This document shows positions 11,501 to 21,640 of a stretch of DNA of 64,000 bases, one piece after another. Source of the stretch: Formicarius rufipectus. Taxonomy: Eukaryota > Chordata > Aves > Passeriformes > Formicariidae. The DNA is taken from positions 186,001-250,000 of the forward strand of contig VXAU01001871.1 of NCBI GenBank assembly GCA_013399695.1, given 5' to 3'. Position numbers and translations under genes: made by a program. The notes under the pieces are model-generated. The model saw nothing but the letters and a program-made list of their open reading frames with translations. It had not been told where the DNA came from and searched no databases. Each line of letters starts with the position of its first letter. Position 1 is the stretch's first letter.

Positions 11501-14500
11501 AAGCTTTACAGATTGATACACACAAGCTATAAAAGATGCAAAGAGATACTCTTAGCACATTTATCCATGCTCGTTTCACTATTATGGGCCTGGAGAAGGG
11601 AAGAATTGAGGGCTTTCATACTCGGGTTTTCAGTGCGTGTCTTCAGTGCATGAGACTTAATAGAATCCGATGTTTATTGTATTATAAATCATGGGGAAGT
11701 AGGCAGATCTGCAACAGTTTATTATTAAAGATTCTTTCAATGTAAATCTTTTTCTGCCATTGTATTTCCTACAGCAAAATCATTTTGTGGTTGAGTGGGG
11801 ATGAAAGGCATAATGTACGACGGAGTGAGTCTTAATAGGAAGCTGCTCTCCGAGTAAAGACCACTTGTTCCCTTTTGTTCGGCGGTGCATGCCAGAGCTT
11901 CCTCTTCTCCCGCAAACGCCGCCGGCTCTACCTCCAGCGAGGAACCTGCTTGTCCCTGCCCTCCCGTGCTTTACCGGGGGAATATTTCCGCACACGGAGA
12001 TGCACCTTTGCTTGGGAGAATGAGCGTGTTGCGGCAGGAGGGAGGCGTTAAATGCCTCGGTGCTTGGGGGGAAGGTGCCAGGAGTCGGGGCTGAGCCGGC
12101 GGCGAGCGCAGGCGGGCGGGCAGCGATGTGTGTGGCATCCCGGGGGCTGTAGCGATGGATGCAGCCAGTGGAGGTCACTCGCTTTCTGGGAATTCCCCCT
12201 TTCGGATGCGAGCAGTTTATTTTTCTTTGACTTGTTTGGGCTGTCTTGTTTCAAAATAATCCGGAGATTAAAGATGTGTTATCAGCCGAGGACCAAAGCA
12301 CGGTTTGGATTTGCAGGACACCGACATGGTGTGAAGTATTTTAAACTCTGATTAATCTGCTGGAAGGACTGCAGGGGGGTCTCTGAAGGCTGGTTTGTAG
12401 CCGAAAGCCGCCGTTGCCCAACACAGATGTAGTGACATGCAAATAGAAGTTGGCAGAGTCTAATTCATCTCTTAATTATTCTCTGGGTGATGTTTAACGT
12501 GGCCCTGTTGGCTTTGGCCATCGGGGGGCACTCGGGCTCTGTGTATCCCCCACCTCCCCCCTTCCCAAACCCGTCAGACACTGAAAACTGCTTTTCTCTG
12601 AGGAGAGATCCCACAGGTTTGGGGCTGAGAGTGCTCAGGAGATGCACAGTCGCATTTCTTCTGGAAGTACAGGGAAAGTGGCATTGTGTGGGTCTGGATT
12701 GCCGGGAGATGCACCCAGAAGCCAGCCAGGATCTGGTTGTTTCACCTGCCTGGTGTGCTCTCAGTTGTCAACCAGCTTCTCTAAGAAGCTGACTGAGAAT
12801 TCCAGTACAGTTTCCTGCTGTTACAGCTGTTTCTGTGAGCTGTGTTTCCCTCCCCTGAACACCCGACTGCTGCAGGGACAGCGGTGCTGTGGCGTGATGC
12901 TCTGCCAGGTTTGGGGGCAGAGGCACCAACATCTGCCTGCTGAACAGAGTGGAGCTTTTGGCAGTGCCTCTGCTCTCCTGCACAGCTCCCTCACAGTGCT
13001 GTGATGTGTCTTTGTGTTAGTGGGGTTTTTTATTTCAGCCTGATGGATCTAAACAGAGAATGGTCTTAGACATAGCTCGATAGAAATCTTTGTGTCCTAA
13101 GGTCATCCCACTTGCACTGTAATTACTTAAATTCAATATTATTACTCCACTTCCAGTGTGATGAATGGACTTTTGAGTCTTTACTGACTCTCTAAATGTG
13201 TGTAGTTTATGTAGTGTATATACTTGGCTTTCTAGAGCAGGGAAATCTGTTGGCATTTGGAAGTTCCCAAATTTTTTGGGTATCTTTTTTCACTTGACAC
13301 TAAAATACAGAGGTTCAACAGGTGCTTCAGCAGAAAGATAGCCAAAGTAAACATTTTCTGATGTTTTCCATTGAACTCCTCAGTTAACTTGGCTCTTGTT
13401 ATCCTGATATTTTCCTCTTAATATTAATTTTCCTTATGAAGGAAAAAATATTTTCTCGGAGCGTTTTCATTTCTTACTGTTGCAGCATCTTCAATACAAA
13501 AAGCTGTTTCATCAGAGAAATGGAGAGATTAAAAGGCCCTTTGAAGTGAAACTGGTTTGGGTTTTTTCTTTGTTAGAGCCTGGGTTGAGTTTGGAATTAT
13601 TTTAGGGAAGAAGCCAATGTGTAAATGGGTTTCGGGGGGTCAGGCAGGGGATTAGTCGAGGCGGAGGAAGGGGCCGTGCTCCATTTACACCCCGACCATC
13701 CCGGTGGCGTCTGTGTGTCATTGTGTGCTCGCCGAGTGCAGCTGCTCTGCAAGGGAGAGGTGCTGCTGCATCTCGCCAGCTCTGCCCAGCACCTCAGACC
13801 TAACCCCAGGATTTGTTCCCTGTTACCAGCCAGCCCTCTGGCAGCGTTTTCCAGGCTTGGTTTGGGGAAGCTGCTGTTTTCCTTCTGGTCTTTCTGACGT
13901 CCTTGCTGCATTTTCTGTCTCTCCACAGCATTTCCCTGAGCCGGCAGCTCTTTGCTGACTCCCTGTTCCTCAATCTCCCTCCCTGGGGATGGCTGTGGCG
14001 TGCCAGTGCCCTGCTCCAGGCTCTGTGGGGAGTGAACCCCATTCCACACGTGGTGGATTAGCCTTGGGAGGATGAACCCCAGTGAACAGATGGTGTTTGG
14101 TAGGACACAAACATCCATCTGCCCCCTTTCCTGCCAGCTTTGACCTTTTTCCTCACAGGAAGCTGGCATGGCAGTGGAAAGTCTCCAGGTGAGACCACAA
14201 CCCTTCAGGTGGGTCTGGGGGACCAAGTCCCTGGTGGTCCTTGGCAGGGTGTCAGCCCTGGGCCCAAATCACTGACCCTGCTGCTGGTGCTTATTCTGGG
14301 ATTGAGCCAGGGAGAGAAGCAAGACACAAAGTCCCTCCTAGGGACCTCCTGGGCTGGCTGAATAGCAGAACTCCCTGGTCCATTCCCAGCAGAGGGCAGG
14401 GCCAGGATGTGGCCCGAGGGGAAGGGGTGGCTGCTGCTGCCCGATGTGCACTTGGAGCCAAAACTGATGCCACAGGAGGCACCTCACCAGCTGCACCTCT

Positions 14501-17500
14501 GCAACAAGTGGGTTTTTGCTCCATACCCAGGGGAGAACAGCGCAGCCTCTTGAGCACATTTTTGTGGGTTACTCCTGGGGAATGTGGAGAGTCAGGAGAT
14601 GTCACAAAAGGGAACAAGAATTTGGGGTGCTCAGCATATTGCAGGATCAGTGCAGAGGCTTTGGCTTCATATACTCACTGGAAGTGCTGTCGAGGGAATG
14701 TCTTTGAAGGAGAAGTTGGGACATAAGGCAGTGTGGGGTTTGGCTCAGAATGAAAGGGAAAGGTGTTGGGAGGGTGTGTTGAAGGAACATTGGAGAGACA
14801 TTTGGAGCCTGACATATTATAGATTTTTACTGCATAAGTTAGTAATTAGTTACAGCATTGTGAGTACTTTACTAGTGCTGGCACACCTTGGTTTGTCATC
14901 GTGGTGGAACCTGGGCTGTGTTTGATGTTCTGGGAATTTCTGTCTGCAAAGAGGGATTTGATCAGTCTGAGCTTTCCCTGAGTCAAAAGGAAAAGTGGTT
15001 GCATCACTGATAGATGCAGCATATGAAACTTGCCCTGCTGTACGTGTAGTTTCCCAGCTGCAATCCCAAATTCTGACTGGACACCAGGATGTAACACAAG
15101 CAAGGAGTCATCCCTGCCTTTTTTTGTGTCCTTCACAAATGCCTTCACAGGAGTGGGATATTTGTAACTCCCCCCTTTTAAGGCTTCTGTATTGGCCAAC
15201 ACATTTTTACATAAAACACAGCAAATTGCAGGACATTTCAGAGAGCTGATTGAGTCCTGTTGTGGCTGTGGCCACGGCTTCCAGCTGCACCTTCCCATTG
15301 GCTTATATTTCACTGGTTGGCCCAGTGATGTCCCAAATATCTCCTGTTTGATCTTCCTTATTAAAATCAGCTGAAGGTTTATTTTTAGGGCTTCTTGCAG
15401 GGCTGCTGCTGTAACAGTTAATTCTCCCCTGTCGTTGCCCCCGTGTGATTATTCCACAGCCCCAACACAATGCACGCGCTCCACACAAAAGATCAAAATG
15501 ATTCCAGCTTGTTTGAGAGATTCAAAAGGGCCTGTGATGCTCCAGACACAAGAGCAGCCATTTACCAGAGCAGCCTCGGGCTGCACACACATCAAGGTAG
15601 ATCAAAGGCAGCAGAGATTGCACATTTCCATGGGGCCAGGGGACGGCCGGGAATGGGAAGCGCACTGGCAGGAAGGGTGGGGAGGAAGTGCAGGAGCATC
15701 ACTGGAGTGCTTTTGTTTTTGTTTGGATTTTGTCTTTACGTGCTTTGCGTGCTCTGAAAGGCTGAAGAAGCTTGGCAGGGCTCTGCTCGTTTGTATTTTG
15801 ATTCAGTGCTGGTGTAAATAGGGGCTGTTACTTGGGGATGACTCCAGGAACAGCCGGACCAGTGTCGTGGCTGCATGGGCATTCCTCCACCTTTTAGGAG
15901 AAGAAACCCTTGATAAAATAATTACTAAAAGAAAAGTAGTTACCAAAGTTACTGACTTTTTTTTTTAAAACCATCTCACGGTATTTTTAAAAAAGACACT
16001 TAAATTCTTTTAATCTGTGACATTGTGCTGATTGTTTGAAATCTTTTACAGGACTGAAATGAAGAGGGAAACGGTAACTGCCATAAAATCCAAAGGTAAG
16101 GGACAAATGTTATACTACTGAAAATGAGTGTCTTGTGTACTTTATACTGTCAAAACCTTCCCAGAACTACATTACGACCTGTACAAAGCATGGAGATGGG
16201 AAAGTGTGGAATTTCTCTGTCTCAACACGGGCGCCAGCAGGGAGCTGAGGAGGACAAATTCCAGGACAGAGAGGAGATGTTTGTGGAGAGGGTGCTGTGG
16301 AAGGAGTCGGGGTCTTTGCTGCAGGGTTTAATCAAATGACTGTGAAACCTGTGATTTCCTGGGTTTTTCCTGAGACACGGGGCTGCAGCAGGACATGGGG
16401 GCAGCTGGATGGCTTTGGCTCTGGCCAGACTGGTTTTGTTCTGGATTGGTGTCCGTGCCCTGTGTTTCTTCACTCCCCACACATTCCAGTTCTCTCGTAC
16501 CCACTCCAAAGCCCGCTGGGCCCCTCCTGCCAGTGGCAGCCCTTGGCCCGGGGCCCCTCTCCAGGTGCTTGGCAGGCTGGAGTGGCACAGTATCCTCAGA
16601 GGTATGGCACTGAGCCGAGGTCCGGGTGCCACCAGTGGTGACTGCTGTGGTGCCACTTGAAAGGCTCTCACATCTCCAGCCCCTTTCCTTTCTTGGAGCT
16701 GCTCTGATGTTCCCAGCTAGCACAGACCTGCGCCCGGGGGGCCGGGATGGAGGATGAAAGGTGCAGCTGCTGCATTTGTAGATAAGGTGTTTGTGGGGCT
16801 GGTGCCATCAGAGGCACCGAGGGCGTTAGCAGGGCCTCAAACACAGCTGCAGTGTGTGAGTGTGGCAGCCTTCCTCCCTCCACCATTCCACACTGCCCTT
16901 GGACAGCCAGCAGCCTCTGGAATGGTTGGGAACAGAGAGCACAGCTCTGTCAGCCACTGCAGCCTTGACTTGGCGTGCCACACTTCCCACTGTGTTTTAT
17001 CTGTGGGTCAAATTAATTTACATACTGAGAAATCTCCCAGGCACTCTGACTTGCAGTGGGATTCTGTTGATGTCAGTGAAAGGGTTTGCCAGTTCCCAGA
17101 GCTGCTGGTTAAAGCCACGTGCTCTGTTGAGATCAGGCCTGCCTGGATCTGATCTGATCTGATCTCAGTGGTGATTTTTCACTTGTGACGTCACTGCCAT
17201 GTTTGTGCCAACTCTGTGATGTCATGGCCCGCTGGTGACTTCAGTGCGAGGTCAAGTAGTGGGAGAAAAAGGAAGAGAATAGACAAAGCTGCAATTCAGG
17301 CAGCAGCTGGTCCAGTAAATTGCTTGGAGTGGAAATGTTCTCCCCAGCTACCTTGAGGCACAATGGAGAGGGAGCGCTGAATGAACCCGCTGTCCGGGCA
17401 CAGCCACTCTGCCCCAGACCCTGCGCTGGGCTGGGGGCTTCAAATGCACCTCCTCTGTCAGCCCCGGGCTCAGGAGGGCTGTCCAGACGTTGTGACTGTG

Positions 17501-17662
17501 ACAAAAGGAGTCACCATGGAAAGGATTTGACATCTCTGGTTTCTGTGTCCCCCCACAGCGTTCTGGGGTGAATCTGACGACAGCAGCTCGGAGATCGAGG
17601 CTGCCCTGCGCCCACAGACCCACAGCACCCAGTCAGATGACTTTGATGACTTCTATGATTAA
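2545..17662 (+). CDS. KIZ: KIZ (kizuna centrosomal protein), 3' part of the gene, partial at the left edge
   Basis: Six exons chain in frame: 2545-2590, 2890-3025, 3782-3941, 9269-9368, 16052-16095 and 17559-17662, giving 195 residues plus TAA. Codons split across the junctions join correctly. The last two exons read MKRETVTAIKSKAFWGESDD and then an acidic end, SDDFDDFYD, which I recognise as the kizuna C-terminus. From family knowledge, KIZ is a PLK1 substrate at the centrosome that stabilises pericentriolar material during spindle formation. Its position just upstream of XRN2 on the same strand matches the conserved tetrapod order. The visible part is Ser/Asp/Glu-rich with no recognisable folded domain. 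Upstream exons are outside the window, or in the first 2.5 kb but not recognisable. The last three exons are most certain; the 46-nt first exon is tentative. Confidence 0.88.
2890..3025 (+). CDS. KIZ: KIZ exon (136 nt)
   Basis: The acceptor is TTGTTCTCAG and the donor is GTGGGC. The exon opens with the last base of a split codon and then encodes DMDVLQTHLSPHALLLEQHR and a further acidic, Leu-rich stretch ending AQDSQ. It ends in phase 0, which matches the next exon. Confidence 0.8.
3782..3941 (+). CDS. KIZ: KIZ exon (160 nt)
   Basis: It is flanked by CTGCAG and GTAAGG. It starts in phase 0 with ALPVLREALPGERGDG and continues through a low-complexity Gly/Glu/Ser/Pro segment ending SPPEP. It leaves one base (G), completed by GT at the start of the next exon. 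Confidence 0.8.
4740..5160. promoter_or_regulatory. Candidate conserved non-coding element in a KIZ intron
   Basis: This is a non-repetitive, moderately AT-rich block with dense transcription-factor-like words, such as GATCAATAAACAGG near its start, TTGATTATATAATCC near 4970 and TATTTAATTCTTTG near 5120. It has no ORF and differs in texture from the surrounding decayed intron. The call is from composition only. Confidence 0.35.
8885..8904. repeat. Poly(A) run
   Basis: A run of 20 A residues in a KIZ intron. No retroposon body was recognised upstream of it. Confidence 0.85.
9269..9368 (+). CDS. KIZ: KIZ exon (100 nt)
   Basis: The acceptor is CTGTGCAG and the donor is GTAAAG. It encodes RDLSADTSKANDSQETLLET and then SSASDGIVVPFS, and leaves AG, which joins G of the next exon to make Arg. 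The phase fits both neighbours. Confidence 0.85.
11165..11830. promoter_or_regulatory. Candidate developmental enhancer or conserved element in a KIZ intron
   Basis: About 660 bp of non-repetitive sequence carries many developmental-factor-like words: AATAATTATCATG near 11170, TTAAGTAATTGG near 11300, a forkhead-type TTGTTTAC at 11317-11324, CTATTGGCTAAAC near 11420 and TTTGCATAGCAATGAC near 11476. It has no coding signal. Conservation was not tested. Confidence 0.45.
12410..12510. promoter_or_regulatory. Candidate conserved element with octamer-like site
   Basis: A block of about 100 bp contains ACATGCAAATAGAAG (octamer-like) and paired homeodomain-type words, TCTAATTCATCTCTTAATTA. It has no coding signal. 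Inference from motif density only. Confidence 0.35.
16052..16095 (+). CDS. KIZ: KIZ penultimate exon (44 nt)
   Basis: The acceptor is TCTTTTACAG and the donor is GTAAGG. It encodes TEMKRETVTAIKSK and is joined by a split GCG (Ala) codon to the last exon. The basic SK-AFWGES junction is recognisable as kizuna. Confidence 0.92.
17145..17165. repeat. Short GATCT tandem repeat (4 copies)
   Basis: GATCT is repeated four times in direct tandem inside the last KIZ intron. Confidence 0.9.
17559..17662 (+). CDS. KIZ: KIZ terminal coding exon
   Basis: The acceptor is CCCCCCACAG. It encodes FWGESDDSSSEIEAALRP, a short variable stretch, and SDDFDDFYD, followed by TAA at 17660-17662. The acidic DDFDDFYD end is the diagnostic part. 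Confidence 0.95.
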
Positions 17663-17765
17663 GATGCCCCTGCTGGCTTTTGGGAGGAAACAAACAGTAT
17701 TGTCCTGTGTGCTGTGGGCCGAAGAGCTGCTCGTCACTGTATGGGCAAAGAAAATGTAAATACCA

Positions 17766-17771
17766 AATAAA
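17766..17771 (+). terminator. KIZ: KIZ polyadenylation signal AATAAA
   Basis: A canonical AATAAA lies 104 nt after the KIZ stop codon, giving a very short 3' UTR. A GT-rich stretch (TCCGTTGTACATGTGCTCTC) follows, as expected for a downstream element. Confidence 0.8.
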
Positions 17772-17789
17772 CATGATGGGTCCTATCCG

Positions 17790-20510
17790 TTGTACATGTG
17801 CTCTCTCTGACCTGCTCTGACAGTAACCCTGCCCCGTGAGAATCCTCTCCTGAGGCTCGTCTGCTTGTCAGTGTTTGGACTCCAGAGCTGCATGTGGTGT
17901 GGAAAGCAGCAGACAAGCATTGTGGGTGTGCAGACAGGCGCTGCTGGGGCGGGCTGGCATGTTTGATCTTTATCTTCTTCTGCAACAGATCAAGAAGAAG
18001 AAATGCATAAAATGTCCATTTGTAATTCAGCACATTTTGGAACAGAGCAATATTTACATGTGGAGAGCCCCAGTGCTTTCCTGCTTTTCCCTTTTTTTGA
18101 AATCCATGCTGGCATTGCTGTGTGGACATCACAGTAATTGAATGACTCTAGGAGCTTCATGCATTTTTAATTTTCTTCTTTTCATTCCTTTTATCTAAAA
18201 TTAAGTTCATTAAACATGAGATTTTCTTTCGAAGGGAGAAACCAGAGGACATATTTTAAAAAAAGCTGTTCATCATGACAAGTTCAAAAGCAGAAACCAG
18301 CACTCCAATTAAACTGCACTGCACTGCAGCCCCACATCTCCCCTCACACCCACCAATCTCTGCACCCTCTCCCTCAAAAACAAGTTAAAAATTGTAACAA
18401 CATTGAATTTGATAAAAACATGTAGGTTGAGAGCTCAACAGTTTGAAATAATGGCTCGCAGAAGGCTTGGAAACGAGCAGAAACCTTTGGTACAGCCGGC
18501 TGTGGTGGGTTACAGTCCAGTGTTGGTGCAGCCTGGAACATTCTGGGAACTGGGAAATCAGCTGCAAGGATGGAGCTGGGCGAGTCTGGGTGAGATATTC
18601 CCATGTGCACTGCAGGCTCAGTGTTGCCCTGGAGAGCTGAATCATCTGAGCCCAGCACATGAGGGCTGGAGCATCATCACTCCTCACTAGCTTTTCCTGA
18701 CCATCCCAAAGTCCTGGTAACTCACTCTGGATGTCCTACCCATCTGCTAAATGTCAGCTCCCCAACATCCCACCACAGACAGCTGCAACTGTGGGATGGC
18801 TCGGGCAATGCCAGCCCCTGGCTCAGGTGGAAAAGTCTCCTGCGCTGCCGTGTGACATTGCCTCAGCCTGCAGCCTTCATCTCTTCCTGAGTGATTCCCG
18901 GCTGTTGATGTCAGCCCACTGTGTGTCTGCTGGCATGACACCAGCCTGTGGGGTGTGCACCCCTCTGTCCAGCCCGTGACAGGTGACAGATGGCTGCGGG
19001 GGCTCTGCACAGACAATCTCTCCCTCTCGGTGTCGGCACCGAGTTCCTCCGCAGCACTATTTATTATACTCTTATTGTGCACAGACCCATTAGATGCAAA
19101 ACACCCTGCCAGTCAACTTCCCTCTGCTCCTTCACAGCTGTCACGCTGCAGCCAGGGATGATGGCAGCTGATGGTGATGGACAGGGGCACTGGAATCAGT
19201 GCAGCCCAGGCAGATTTCCATCAGCACGCCACTCAGCTCTGGAAAATACCCCAACGGGAAGCCTTCCGTGCCCCCCCCCGTGTGCTCCGTGCACTTCTCA
19301 TGGACACACAGCTCAGTGGTGGGACCCGGGCTCATGTCCCTGCACGCCTGCTGATGCTGAAACCAACTTTTCGAGGGGTTGTTTGTTGCAGTATTAATTT
19401 TTCCAGCACTTGTTTACCCAAGTAATTATAAGATAAGACGATCGTGTTTCATTTGCGTCCGCCAGCCTCCTGTTTTCTTTGGCATTATCAGAAAAACAAC
19501 TGATTGCCCATCAATACAAACAAAATGTTAATGCTAAGCTGCTGTGCTCCGTACAAAATTCCAGGAGGAGAAGCACTACAATAGGAAGCTTCAATCAGGG
19601 AACGTTTTGTAAGGAACAGATAAAGGACAATCTTTAGCTGATACCACAGGTGTGGTGCCACTACAAAGTTGCTGGGGAAATTTATTCAAGTCACAGATTT
19701 TACTGAGAGGAACGACAACAGAAAACGGCTTAACAACAGCCAAGTGAGGATAAGAATAATGAGGGACGCAACATTGGGTTAATTTGTTCTACAGAGAATT
19801 AGCCCAGTACCAAGGTTCCCCTCCGCTCCCCAAATTGGCAGCATTGACTCAACAAGCAGTGCTGAGATTTTGTTATTTTTGTTAATGATTCCCGGGCTGC
19901 TTTTCCCTGTCCTCGGCCCTGTCCCTGCCCTCCTAGCGGAGCTGCTGTGCGGCGACGGGACACGGCGGAGCGCAGAATCCGCTTCGTGTTAATCCCACTT
20001 AATACCCCGAGGTTTAATTCCATTTCAGCGCCGTCAAACAGCCATAAATTAATAGTATTTGCTTATGCCATGGGCAGAATGAGGGGATGGGGGCTCTTTG
20101 CTGCTGTCACGGATCACACTGGCTGCGTCTGGAACATCCCCTCAGAGGGGACGGAGCAGCCCTGCCTTGATCACTCCTGTTGTTGCAAAATGTGGGGCAT
20201 GTCAAGATTACCTTAAACTGGGATGTTCCTTGATAGACATCGTGACCTTTGTATACTTTCAGGCCTAACCAGCAAGAAAGGGGAGCTGATGAGTGGGACA
20301 GACAGCAGCTGCATCCCTTAGCCAAGGGCATCCAGGAACTACCAAGTTTTAAGTACACAGTAAATCAAGATGTTAAAGTCTGTTCTACGCAGGCATTACT
20401 AACTTGGCAAAACACTCCGGGGCGGTGTATCCTGTAGCTGAACTCTGCTCATTGTGATACTAAAAGTACTGCCTGCAGGTCAGAAAGACTGCCCGGCTGG
20501 AATCCCTTCC
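17790..20510. other. KIZ-XRN2 intergenic spacer
   Basis: The spacer is about 2.7 kb with no supported gene. The part to about 19.35 kb is ordinary. The part from 19.39 to 20.07 kb is AT-rich with many homeodomain- and forkhead-like words. C-rich repeats begin near the XRN2 promoter. Confidence 0.7.
19390..20070. promoter_or_regulatory. Candidate conserved non-coding element between KIZ and XRN2
   Basis: The block includes CACTTGTTTACCCAAGTAAT (forkhead word beside a homeodomain-like core), TTATAAGATAAGACGATCG, CTGATTGCCCATCAATAC and AAACAGCCATAAATTAATAG. It is non-repetitive and non-coding. It could serve XRN2 or the neighbouring homeobox genes; conservation was not tested. Confidence 0.4.
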
Positions 20511-20903
20511 CCTGTGGAATCCCTTCCCCTGCAGGCACACGAAGGTTGGCTGGGGCTGTGTCTGGCGTGGGAATCACTGCTGGGCCGGGACACTGTGCTC
20601 GGGAAGGCGCTGCCTCTGGAATTCCACGGGCAGGGATGGCTCGGCCGTCGCTGTGCCACCTCAGCCCCGCTGCCCTCGGGGTGTCACTGCTGTGCCCCCA
20701 GCCTTGGCTTGGCCCCGTGGGTGTCCTTCACTGTCCCCTCATTGTCCCTGAGTGTGTCCCCAGTGTCCCCTCAGTGTCCTTCATTGTCCCCTCAATCCCC
20801 CTCAGTATCCCCTGTATCCCCAGTCCCTCATTGTCCCCCCCATCCCTCAGTGTTTATTGCCCCTCACTGTCCCCCCAGTCCCTCATTGTCCCTGAGTGTG
20901 TCC
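20511..20903. repeat. First copy of a 393-bp direct duplication
   Basis: The sequence from CCTGTGGAATCCCTTCCCCT to GAGTGTGTCC recurs at 21006-21398 with an offset of 495 bp, and I saw no mismatch. This copy is continuous with the upstream intergenic sequence, so it is the more likely genuine copy. Confidence 0.95.
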
Positions 20904-20956
20904 CTCACTGTGTCCCCTCAGTGTCCCCTCGTCCCTCACTGTCCCCTCAGTGTGTG
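20726..20956. repeat. C-rich degenerate minisatellite
   Basis: Units of about 10-12 bp resembling GTCCCCTCAGT and GTCCCTCATT are repeated about 20 times with variation. It lies just upstream of XRN2, and most of it is present again in the second copy of the duplicated block. Confidence 0.85.
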
Positions 20957-21005
20957 TGCCCCCCCTGCACCGCCGCCATAACCCTCTCCCCTCAGCGCGC
21001 ACCCN

Positions 21006-21398
21006 CCTGTGGAATCCCTTCCCCTGCAGGCACACGAAGGTTGGCTGGGGCTGTGTCTGGCGTGGGAATCACTGCTGGGCCGGGACACTGTGCTCGGGAA
21101 GGCGCTGCCTCTGGAATTCCACGGGCAGGGATGGCTCGGCCGTCGCTGTGCCACCTCAGCCCCGCTGCCCTCGGGGTGTCACTGCTGTGCCCCCAGCCTT
21201 GGCTTGGCCCCGTGGGTGTCCTTCACTGTCCCCTCATTGTCCCTGAGTGTGTCCCCAGTGTCCCCTCAGTGTCCTTCATTGTCCCCTCAATCCCCCTCAG
21301 TATCCCCTGTATCCCCAGTCCCTCATTGTCCCCCCCATCCCTCAGTGTTTATTGCCCCTCACTGTCCCCCCAGTCCCTCATTGTCCCTGAGTGTGTCC
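21006..21398. repeat. Second copy of the 393-bp duplication, bracketed by single Ns
   Basis: It appears identical to 20511-20903 and is delimited by an isolated N at 21005 and another at 21399. Single-N joins at both ends, with no divergence seen in low-complexity DNA, point to an assembly or gap-filling artefact rather than a biological tandem duplication. Confidence 0.9.
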
Positions 21399-21399
21399 N

Positions 21400-21640
21400 G
21401 CGCGGCCCGACCCGGCCCGGCGCGGTGCGGTGCGGCCGCCATGGGGGTCCCTGCCTTCTTCCGCTGGCTTAGCCGCAAATACCCCTCCATCATCGTCAAC
21501 TGCGTCGAGGAGAAGGTGAGAGCAGCCTCCGGCACCCGCCCCGGGCCCGCCCGCCGCCGTACCGGGGCTCCCCGCGGTGGGCGTGCGCCAGGCTGGGCCG
21601 CGGCCGGCCCCCTTCCTGTCTGTTTGTTTTCATTTCTTTA
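21400..21640 (+). promoter_or_regulatory. XRN2: XRN2 CpG-rich promoter, 5' UTR and start context
   Basis: A GC- and CpG-dense block surrounds the first exon with no TATA box near the start, typical of a housekeeping promoter. The start codon at 21441 sits in an ideal Kozak context, GCCGCCATGG. The upstream promoter is compromised by the N at 21399 and the duplicated block. Confidence 0.75.
21441..21515 (+). CDS. XRN2: XRN2 exon 1 (residues 1-25)
   Basis: Encodes MGVPAFFRWLSRKYPSIIVN and CVEEK, the invariant XRN N-terminus. The donor is GTGAGA. The start is fixed by the family's MGVP beginning and the Kozak match. Confidence 0.98.

Larger units (their letters stand above)
9369..16051 (+). other. 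KIZ: KIZ intron (6.7 kb)
   Basis: No exon is supported here. The notable content is the block at 11165-11830 and a smaller one at 12410-12510, both resembling regulatory DNA. The longest open frames in the intron lack splice context and have no recognisable product. Confidence 0.7.

Noticed and set aside
13597..14226. 209-residue minus-strand frame in a KIZ intron
   Set aside because: The composition is that of GC-moderate intron, with no recognisable domain or splice signals.
20546..21472. 308-residue open frame upstream of and overlapping XRN2 exon 1
   Set aside because: It is a translation of the C-rich minisatellite and its duplicated copy across two single Ns. It shows repetitive Pro/Ser/Val low complexity and no family signal.
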